Below the pieces are notes generated by a model. The model was given only the letters and a program-made list of their open reading frames with translations, was not told the DNA's origin and ran no database searches. Made by a program: the position numbers and the translations under genes. A stretch of 35,019 nt of DNA from Acidisphaera sp. (GTDB taxonomy: Bacteria; Pseudomonadota; Alphaproteobacteria; Acetobacterales; Acetobacteraceae), in the NCBI GenBank assembly GCA_019240395.1, contig JAFAYM010000200.1, positions 1 to 35,019 of the forward strand, written 5' to 3'. This document shows positions 15,426-23,000 of the stretch, piece by piece. Numbering within the stretch: the stretch's first letter is position 1; the number at the start of each line of letters is the position of its first letter.

Positions 15426-15466
15426 GTCATTGCGAGGCCGATCGGCCGAAGCAATCCAGGGCCGCA
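15426..15466. repeat. REP-like palindromic element, short form
   Basis: Reads CGTCATTGCGAGG, then a perfect internal palindrome GGCCGATCGGCC, then AAGCAATCCAGGGCCGC. It matches the common alphaproteobacterial intergenic repeat type 'GTCATTGCGAGG...AAGCAATCCAGG' and resembles the left arm of the longer element near 34.7 kb. Confidence 0.6.
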
Positions 15467-15582
15467 CGGACGGATCATGCAGGCCGTCAAACACCTGGCC
15501 ATTGGCATGGCGTTGCGGCCCTCGGGCATCGACATTTTCCGCGCGAGCCGGCAGGGGAACTCCCAAGCCGGGGCCCGAGGTG

Positions 15583-16563
15583 ATGGAAGCGCTCATGCCG
15601 TTTCGCGCTGCGCTGATCGCTGCCGCCATGGCGACGGTGGCCTGGTCGGCCAGTGTCGCTCGCGCCGGCCAGGGCGGCGCGACCGGCCTCTACATCAACG
15701 CGCCGACCGTCGAGGAGCTCGGCGACATGTTCGCCCACCCCGATGCCTGGCGCGACGCCCGCTCGCATCTCAAGGCCCTGGTGGTGGCGGACCACATGTT
15801 CGGACATGTTCCGGACGCCGAGGTCGGGCAATGGCTGGCCGAGCTGAAATCGTGGAACCTGGCACTCGAACTCGAGGTCGGGGCGGTGAAGGAGTGGTCG
15901 GCGACCGGCCGGAACACGTTCGCCATCGAGGCGCCGCAATGGCGGCGGATCATCCGGCTGGGCTCGGGCTTCTCCTCGATCGCGATGGACGAGCCGCTGG
16001 TCAGCGCCCGCGACAGCCTGCACAAGCCGGACGCCTATGCGATCGAAGAGACCGCGCAATTCGTCGCCGCGGTGCGTGCAGAATTCCCCGATCTGCTGAT
16101 CGGCGACATCGAGGCGTATCCCTCGATAGCCTTCGCCGACCATCTGCGCTGGATCGCCGGCCTGCGCGCCCGCCTGGCGGAGCTGGGCGTGCGCGGCATC
16201 GATTTCTATCGCCTCGACGTGGACTGGATCGCCTTCACGGCGGCGCATGTTGGCTCGTGGGCGGAGGTCAAGCGGCTGGAGGAGGCGTGCCACAATCAGG
16301 GCCTGCCCTTCAGCCTGATCTATTGGGCCTCCGACTATCCCGCGAAGAAGGCAGCGGGTACGGCGCGCGACGCGGACTGGTATGACGGGGTCATGGCCGA
16401 GGGCCGCGCCTACGCCGCGGTCGGCGGCCGGCCCGACCAGCCCGTCATCGAAAGCTGGGTTGGCGCGCCGAGCCATGCGGTGCCCGACAGCGCGCCCTGG
16501 ACGTTCACCCGCTCGGTGCGGGACTTCGCGATTGCGTTCCCGAGGGAAACCGGGCGGAAATAA
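15583..16563 (+). CDS. Secreted protein, possible TIM-barrel glycoside-hydrolase-like fold
   Basis: A 326-residue exported protein: signal peptide from MEALMPFRAALIAAAM to a cleavage near VARAGQ. The mature part alternates strands and helices like a TIM barrel, with carboxylates at strand ends: SIAMDEPL, LIGDIEAYPS, GIDFYRLDVDW and VIESWVG. Two glutamates so placed would suit a retaining glycosidase, but I do not recognise a named family, so this is inference. It lies between the c-di-GMP enzyme and the glycosyltransferase locus, so a role in trimming or moving a secreted polysaccharide is possible. I chose the ATG at 15583 (GAGG just upstream); the ATG at 15598 is an alternative. Codons before 15583 run through a REP-like element. 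Confidence 0.6.
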   Translation: MEALMPFRAALIAAAMATVAWSASVARAGQGGATGLYINAPTVEELGDMFAHPDAWRDARSHLKALVVADHMFGHVPDAEVGQWLAELKSWNLALELEVGAVKEWSATGRNTFAIEAPQWRRIIRLGSGFSSIAMDEPLVSARDSLHKPDAYAIEETAQFVAAVRAEFPDLLIGDIEAYPSIAFADHLRWIAGLRARLAELGVRGIDFYRLDVDWIAFTAAHVGSWAEVKRLEEACHNQGLPFSLIYWASDYPAKKAAGTARDADWYDGVMAEGRAYAAVGGRPDQPVIESWVGAPSHAVPDSAPWTFTRSVRDFAIAFPRETGRK

Positions 16564-16855
16564 CAAAAAAAGCCGCGCTATGACGACGAGAGACGATAGA
16601 ACATGTCTGTTCGGTTCGCTTTGCCTCGGCTTGCTTCCTGCTGTACATGGAGCGGCAGCCGAGTTCGGTACCTGTTCCGAGCTTAGCTAGGTCAGTCGCC
16701 TCGGGGCTGTACGGAGCGGGCGGATGCGAAGTGGGTTGAGTATTACGTTCTTCATGAAGGAGAGATACCGGGGATTCGGCGAACTCGGGAGCGCGTTCCC
16801 CGGTTGACGGCTGTGCAACCGGCGCGACTAGCTGGCTCAAGGAATTTGCGTCCAC
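16564..16855. other. Compositional boundary, no gene seen
   Basis: About 290 bases between the secreted protein and the GT90 gene. It opens with a run of A's (AACAAAAAAAG) just after the stop codon and grows AT-richer toward the next gene. Short open frames here have no ribosome site or recognisable product. No terminal inverted repeats or integrase remnants are visible. It probably contains the promoter for the GT90-PLOD pair and the left edge of a transferred segment. Confidence 0.4.
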
Positions 16856-18034
16856 ATGACTGACAGCGGTTTCAAGAACGAGGAGACGCTTGAGGAGGTC
16901 GACGACGATAAGCTAGGTCATGCTCTTTGGAAGCTTCATTTAGATTTACGAAACGGGCACACCGTTGATGCAACTGCCCCCCTCCATCCTATCATGGACC
17001 GCATTCCGCTAGAGCATCACATAAGCGAGGAGTTTGTAACTCTAATTGCAATAGCCTTTCAGACCCGGCAATTCGATGTAATTTCGGCTGGTATTATGAG
17101 CCGATTTCCTGGAATCTGTTCGGTAGAAATAGCCGAATGTCGGGAATTGCCGTTACCCTATTTGGTAAGGATATCGAGGTTTGATCGAGTGCGCCTGCGC
17201 TTAGAGTTTTCTCCAGCTCTCTCGGGATACAACGAAGTTCGCGTTCAGGTTCTCTTTCTCGTCTGGTTTCTTCCCCTCTTAGAACGCTGTCTATCACTAA
17301 AGACCTATAACGTAGGATCTGTGGTTCTGAACCAATGGGATGGTGGCGTAGTCCCCGGGCTTGCTTATTGTTCAAATTCGTATAATCATCTTCTAATACC
17401 AGATAATGTGTTTGTTCCATCGCAAGCATACAAAGCGTACAAGTGCGCTCTGGAAACCGCAAAGATTAGTTGGAACAATAAGTGTCCGATCTGCTTTTGG
17501 CGGGGATCGACTACCGGTCAACGGCCGTCACCCAGTTGGGAATCGCTGCCTCGCGTACAGTTGGTCCGGCATACCGAACAGTTCGGGAGTAGATATAATG
17601 TCGGACTATCAAGTGTGGTTCAGATTCGCGATTCGGAGGAGTTGGAAGCGATAAAGGCGTCGGGCCTAATGAAGGAAGTGGTTGATCCAGTCGCATACCA
17701 GCACTACAAATACGTGATTGATATAGATGGGAACACAAATGCCTGGGCCGGACTGTTTCAAAAGCTCCTATCAGGCAGTGTTGTTCTGAAGATCGCTTCG
17801 CCAAAGGGCTATCGCCAGTGGTACTATTCAAGACTAGAGCCCTGGGTTAACTACGTCCCAGTAGATTGCAGCTTTGGCGATTTAGACCAGAAAGTAAGAT
17901 GGCTCGCCAATAACGACGATGTTGCGGAGCGGATAGCACTGGCCGGGCGGGAGTTGGCGTGGTCCCTATCGTATGATTCGGAGATGGACCGGGGTGCGCG
18001 TACTATAGATCTGGCGCTGCGTGTGTTTTCGTGA
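16856..18034 (+). CDS. GT90/CAP10-family glycosyltransferase
   Basis: A 392-residue protein of the CAP10/GT90 family. Diagnostic blocks are CFWRGSTTGQRPS (about residue 212), YKYVIDIDGNTNAW (about 283), LLSGSVVLKIASPKGYRQWYY and LEPWVNYVPVD with the following DLDQKVRWLANND. Family members transfer xylose, glucose or a related sugar to glycans or proteins (fungal capsule Cap10p, animal POGLUT, bacterial LPS-modifying enzymes). Base composition is much lower in GC than the neighbours (25 of 60 bases at 17041-17100), and codons such as ATA, AGA and TTA are frequent, which points to recent horizontal transfer. A weak AAGGA precedes the ATG. It is followed 22 bases later by a PLOD-type glycosyltransferase of the same composition. 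Confidence 0.88.
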   Translation: MTDSGFKNEETLEEVDDDKLGHALWKLHLDLRNGHTVDATAPLHPIMDRIPLEHHISEEFVTLIAIAFQTRQFDVISAGIMSRFPGICSVEIAECRELPLPYLVRISRFDRVRLRLEFSPALSGYNEVRVQVLFLVWFLPLLERCLSLKTYNVGSVVLNQWDGGVVPGLAYCSNSYNHLLIPDNVFVPSQAYKAYKCALETAKISWNNKCPICFWRGSTTGQRPSPSWESLPRVQLVRHTEQFGSRYNVGLSSVVQIRDSEELEAIKASGLMKEVVDPVAYQHYKYVIDIDGNTNAWAGLFQKLLSGSVVLKIASPKGYRQWYYSRLEPWVNYVPVDCSFGDLDQKVRWLANNDDVAERIALAGRELAWSLSYDSEMDRGARTIDLALRVFS

Positions 18035-18056
18035 GCTCATTTGACGGGAGATACGA

Positions 18057-19187
18057 GTGGTAGACTTGGCGCACATTGCTGTAGGCTATCCACGCAATCA
18101 GATGATGGATTTGCTAGAAGCTAGCTCCCGATACCACGGTTGTCGATTTATTGGGCTACCAAAGCATTGGCGAGCAGGTCCGTTCTGGATGCCAAATAAA
18201 GTAACACTCGTCAAGACGTACTTGGATACCGGGGATCTCGACTTAGACTCGATCGTACTTTCTACGGACGCGTATGATGTGCTGATTGCGGAACACGCAA
18301 GTATTATTGCCGCTAAGTTTTTGGCCGCCAAGGCGGACTTGGTGATGGGCGCAGAAGCAAATTTTCATCCATCAGAGGGGCGCGAAGCGGTTAAGGCTTG
18401 CTTCGATACTAATAAGTCAAAATGGCGTTATGTAAACGGCGGTGGTTACATAGGTTATGCCTGGGCAGCTCGGCAACTCGCCGATTACGTGAGCCAACGC
18501 TTAGATAGCAAAGATTACGACTACATCGAAGCGGATGACCAAGCCTTGCAGCAGCGATTTTTCCTCGCGTACCAGAACTCGCGCGAGCTCCGAGTGCGGC
18601 TCGATACGGAATGTGACATATTTTGCTCGTTAAACCTGTCGACTACGGATTTTGTGGTCAGCGAATCGCGTATTCGCCATCTGCGATCGAGTAACACCGT
18701 GTCAGTTCTGCATGCGAACGGGGGCAAGCACAACTTACCAATTCTAGATCGATATTGGTCGCTTATAGGTGGAGCGACCGGTGGTCGCCCCCATGACCTT
18801 CGGCTCACAAAGTACTGCGACGCGGCGCTCGCCTTCGATAGAGAGAGACGGAAACTGGTACCGTCGGACACGGTGAATGGTTCGACCGTATTCTTGCTTG
18901 TCAAGGGCGGTAGGCACGCTCTGGCGGCGACAGCAGATCACGGTCTTCTTACATTCGATCCATTTGGAGGGGTCAGCGAAGGGGCCTCGTTAGTCGGGCC
19001 CCATGAGATCCTTTCCATCCGAGAGCAACCGGTCACTCACCATGGAACTACAATAGATATATATTGTGCAGAAACTAAGAACAATAGCTGTATTGTCCTC
19101 ATGGAATCACCGAAAGTATCAGCGTTGTCGGAATCGTGGTTTGACCGAATCCTCAGCATAGTTCAGGAATACTGTGACAAATATTAG
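18057..19187 (+). CDS. PLOD-like glycosyltransferase (collagen lysyl hydroxylase GT-domain homologue)
   Basis: A 376-residue protein whose first 240 residues match the glycosyltransferase domain of animal procollagen lysyl hydroxylases (LH3/PLOD): LSTDAYDVLIAE with the metal-binding DAYD at 71-74, LVMGAEANFHPS (96-105), WRYVNGGGYIGYAW (123-136), DDQ (160-162), RLDTECDIFCSLN (181-193) and LHANGGKHNL (218-227). The domain normally transfers glucose or galactose to hydroxylysine; the bacterial acceptor is unknown. Residues about 245-376 form an extra C-terminal region with no known match. Start GTG at 18057 has GGGAG eight bases upstream. Low GC like the GT90 gene, with which it forms a two-gene unit. 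It ends four bases from the convergent gene. Confidence 0.85.
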   Translation: MVDLAHIAVGYPRNQMMDLLEASSRYHGCRFIGLPKHWRAGPFWMPNKVTLVKTYLDTGDLDLDSIVLSTDAYDVLIAEHASIIAAKFLAAKADLVMGAEANFHPSEGREAVKACFDTNKSKWRYVNGGGYIGYAWAARQLADYVSQRLDSKDYDYIEADDQALQQRFFLAYQNSRELRVRLDTECDIFCSLNLSTTDFVVSESRIRHLRSSNTVSVLHANGGKHNLPILDRYWSLIGGATGGRPHDLRLTKYCDAALAFDRERRKLVPSDTVNGSTVFLLVKGGRHALAATADHGLLTFDPFGGVSEGASLVGPHEILSIREQPVTHHGTTIDIYCAETKNNSCIVLMESPKVSALSESWFDRILSIVQEYCDKY

Positions 19188-19191
19188 CACT

Positions 19192-19803
19192 TTAGGCGAA
19201 GCTGGGGAGGCGTCCCTCTGCATATCCATAATTGTTAAAATGGTCAGAGGCCGACTCCCACTCGCCGTTCTCGATCCGCTCTGCCACGTCGGGATACTTG
19301 GTGCGGTACCAGACCTCATCAACCGGCAGCTCGCGCGGGCGCCGGCCCTCGAAATAGCCGTGCTTCACAAAATGCTCTCGCGCCGAAGTGTAGGCGCCGG
19401 CGTTCAAGGCCTCGGCGACGTCCGGATAAGTGCGGCAATACCAGGCCTCGTCCACTTCGACACAGAGCAGCAGCATTCCGATTAACTTCCGAAGGTCCTC
19501 GTACGAGAGGTCAACCTTGTCTCTGGGCCGGCCTGACCGTACTTCCGAAAAGCGTTCTTCGATGCAGCGAAACGGGACGAGACTTGTCACGGACTTGCGG
19601 CTGAGGTCACGCAATTCCGAACTGGCCGAGTCGTCTGCGGGCCCCCTGCAATCGGCGAGCATGGTACCCGCCGTTGCTCCGGAGTTGTCTGGCGTTGCTC
19701 GGTGCGTCGCCAGCAGGCGTGGCACTTCCTGTCCGGGAGCAACAAGACCCGCCTCGGTCCGATCGCGCCGCGCAACCTCGATGCTGACCGGCCGAGTGCT
19801 CAT
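19192..19803 (-). CDS. Protein with two YPDVAE-type repeats
   Basis: A 203-residue soluble protein without signal peptide. Residues 117-155 and 161-199 are two copies of a roughly 39-residue unit: VDExWY, then YPDVAE, a Gly/Asn turn, SAxxHF, xGYxEGRxP. This unit is familiar from glycosyltransferases and surface proteins of alphaproteobacteria but has no named function that I can state. The first 110 residues are polar, low-complexity and probably disordered. GGAG seven bases before the ATG at 19803 is a good ribosome site. GC content is intermediate. Reading leftward, it converges on the PLOD-like gene and follows the long GT2-GT9 gene on the same strand, from which it is separated by 222 bases. 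Confidence 0.72.
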   Translation of the reverse strand: MSTRPVSIEVARRDRTEAGLVAPGQEVPRLLATHRATPDNSGATAGTMLADCRGPADDSASSELRDLSRKSVTSLVPFRCIEERFSEVRSGRPRDKVDLSYEDLRKLIGMLLLCVEVDEAWYCRTYPDVAEALNAGAYTSAREHFVKHGYFEGRRPRELPVDEVWYRTKYPDVAERIENGEWESASDHFNNYGYAEGRLPSFA

Positions 19804-19849
19804 CCTAATTCTCCGCTAGCTCAGATGTCGCTCGTTCCGCCGCGATGAT

Positions 19850-19864
19850 ACCATAGCGTATGGT
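19850..19864. promoter_or_regulatory. Perfect inverted repeat upstream of the YPDVAE-repeat gene
   Basis: ACCATA-GCG-TATGGT, a perfect 6-base dyad with a 3-base centre, lies about 50 bases upstream of the ATG at 19803, in a 222-base spacer that is otherwise featureless. It could be an operator; the TATGGT arm could also overlap a -10 element. No regulator is assigned. Confidence 0.3.
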
Positions 19865-20025
19865 GGCAGAACAACCCGATCCCCCGGCAAAATATCTTAT
19901 AACACCGGTTCGGCTAGCGCCGCGCGTGGCTCTTCCGGTTTTCTGCTCCGAGCTTGCGATCTGAGTTGGGTGTCTCGCCGCTCTCAGCCAGATGGTCAAG
20001 CACGGCTCCGCACCTCGACATTGCT

Positions 20026-23000
20026 CTACGGTTCCGTGATGCTCTCGGATTGCGGCGCAGCCGTCGGGTTCGAGGCTGTGTCGCCGAGGTGCAGCAGGCG
20101 CCGGCAGACCGCATACACTTCGTTCGGAGTAATGCCGCGCAGACAGGCGAGGTGGCGATGACAGTCCGTGGGCACCGAAATGTAGCACGGACTGCACGCC
20201 ACGCGGCGGCGGATCGCCACGGCGCGCGGCCCCGCCGGCGCCCATTCCGTCGGGTCCACGTTGCCGGAATAGACGCCAAGCGTCGGCACGCCCAGGGTCG
20301 CCGCAATGTGCTGCGGGCCGCTGTTGTTGCCGACATAGAGCTTGCACGCTCGCAGCACGTTCGGCAACTCCTTCAAGCCCACCCGGCCGACCAGCGACAC
20401 AACGCAGCTCGAATCGGCCAGATTCTCCATCACCTCGCGGGCGATCGCCGTCTCCTCGCCGACACCGATCAGCACCACGCGAACATCCTCCTCGCGCACC
20501 AGCAGCTCGATCAGCGCCGCAAACGAGGCCGGCGACCATTGCCGCATTTCCGAGCCGACGCCGGGATGAATGCACACCAGCTTCTTGCGCAAAAAGCCGC
20601 GCGGCAGCCGCTTGCCGGCCAGCCGCGCCAGCAGCGCGGTGTCGGCGCCGGCGTCGGCCGGCGCGGGAAGTCGGGCGTTGGCGCGCTCCGTGTCGCAGGC
20701 GATCGCCACCGCTTCGGCGAGGCGCAGCAGCTGCTCGCCGATATGCGCCCGCTTGGCGGTGAAACCCTGGTCGCCCTCCCACTCCAGCACGACATCCAGC
20801 CACGGAAAGCGGCCGGCATGCTCGAACCCGGCGAGCAGCCCGGCGCCGGTGTACTGCAGCACGTGGCGGGTCTCCGGCTGCATGCGCAGGTCGAGCGCGA
20901 TGTCGAACCGATAGGGCTCGAGCCGCGCCTGCAGCACCTGCAGCTCGGCCTCGTCCACCGCCAGGTTGCCGAGCGAGGAACGGGCGTGGAAGAAGTTGAA
21001 CTCGATGAACTCGTCGATGCACGGCTCGAGGAAGGCCAGCGCCTTCGAGGCCGTCGGCCCCAGCACGCAGAGCCGCGCCGCGGGAAAGCGCTGCTTCAGC
21101 CGACGCAGCGCCGGAAAGGCCAGGATGAAATCGCCGATATGGTCGAGCTTGACGGCGAGGATCGCGCGCACCCGCTCGACGCCCATTGCGGTCCGGCCGG
21201 CGTGCAGCGCCTCCACCGGCTCGGTGTCGGGCGCATAGTCGTCAACCCCGGTCAGCAGCCGCGGGCTGAAGAACGGGTCGCCCTTGAGGAACCGGCTCTG
21301 CCACGCCGACTTGAAGGCGGCATCGTCGTGCACGTCGCTGATCTTCGCCCGGCTCACCAGCTCATGGTGGATCAGCGAGGCGTAGGGTGTGAACACCACG
21401 CGCAAGCCGCGCGACCACAGGCGCAGGCAGAAATCGAGATCGTTGTTGACGACGCTGTGCGCCTCGTCGAACCCGCCCATCGCCTCGAACGTGGCACGGC
21501 GCATCAGCATGCAGGCGCCGGTGATCCCGATGACGTTGCGCTGGGTCAGCGCCAGGCCGAACGCCCCCGGCTCATCGGCCGGCGCGAAGCGGAAGGCGTG
21601 GCGGCCGATCGAGCCCGACAGGAACATGCCGGCATGCTGCACCCGCCCGTTCGGATACAGCAGCTGCGGCCCGACGGCGCCGATCTCCGGCCGCTGCGCG
21701 TGCTCCAGCAGGGCGTGCAGCCAGGCCGGCTCGAGCACTTCGATGTCGTCGTTGAGGAACAGCAGGAACTCGCCGCGGGCGGCGGCCGCGGCGACGTTGT
21801 TGAAGCGCGACCAGTTGAATGGTCCCGCCACTTCGACGAGCTGATCCGCGTTCTCGCGCAACCAGGTCTTCCAGCCGGCCCGGTCGTCCACCACGTTGTC
21901 GATGCAGACGATCTCGACATTGGGATAGGCGGTGCGCTCGCGGATCGTCCGCACGGCGTGCGCGACCAGGCCGCGCGCCGCACAGGTCGGGATGATGATG
22001 GAAACCAGCCCGTCCGTCTCGACACGGCGTTTCGCGCGATAGATGCCGGCTGCCGCCCCGGGCAGGATGTCGGCGTGCCCGCCCTGCCGGGAAAAGCTCA
22101 GCTGGAGCGCCCGCTGCTCGCTCTGCGCGCTTTCCGTCGGAAACTCGACGCGCTCGCAGAGGATCTTGCTGACATGGCGGATCTCCCCGGCGCGCTCGGT
22201 CAGCCGCAGCACGGCGTGGTATTCGCCCCAGCATTGCAGCTCGGCGGTGCCGAGCCCGACAGCGCGCACGAGCTCGCTGCGCGCGCACCACAGCCGGCCG
22301 ATGTAGTTGGTGGACAGCAGCAGGTCGGGCGACCAGTCCGGCTTGAAGAACGGGCGGAGCGCCTGCAGCACCGGATCGTAGCGGCGCTCGTCGCTGTAGA
22401 TGAAATCGGCGGCGGGATTGAGCGCGCTTTCGATCGCCAGTTCCAGCAGCGCGTCGGCGCCGAGCCGGTCGCCCGCCCGCAGCGGCAACAGGAACCCCGG
22501 CCCATGCGCCGATGCCGCGTCGCGCTCCGGAAACACCGCTTCGGACCAGGAGCGGGTTTCCATGCGATCGGCCAGACCGGCTTCCGCGATGGCCCGCGAC
22601 GCCACGGCCCAGAGTGCCGAAGGTTCGTCGGGCAGCAGCAGGACGGCACGCCACTCGGCGTAGGCCTGCCGGCGCAGCGTCTCCAGCGTGCGGCGCAGCC
22701 GTGCTTCCGCCTCCTGCGGCTTCGTCTGCTCGGGCGGCTCGTCCAGCGCAATCAGCAGGTCGAAAGACGGACGCGGTCCGAGACCGTCGATCAGCGCCAG
22801 GCCGAGCGCGACCTCCGCCTGCGCCAGGCGCGACCGTATCGTCAGGTCGGCGGTACTCTGCTCCGGCGACTCCGCGCTGATTTCGAAAGCGCGTTCGGCG
22901 ATCTGGCCGGAGCGGCTGCGCAGCACCACCCGCACGGTGTGCTCGCCGATCAGGCGTTGCGGCACGGTGAGCGCGAAACCCGAGAGCAGCGCATCCTCGT

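Noticed and set aside
14205-16385. 726-codon plus frame bridging the EAL gene and the secreted protein
   Set aside because: Out of frame with both real genes; Arg/Gly-rich shadow sequence.
16564-16855. Insertion sequence or integrase remnant at the left edge of the AT-richer cassette
   Set aside because: No terminal inverted repeats, target duplication or transposase-like codons could be found by eye.
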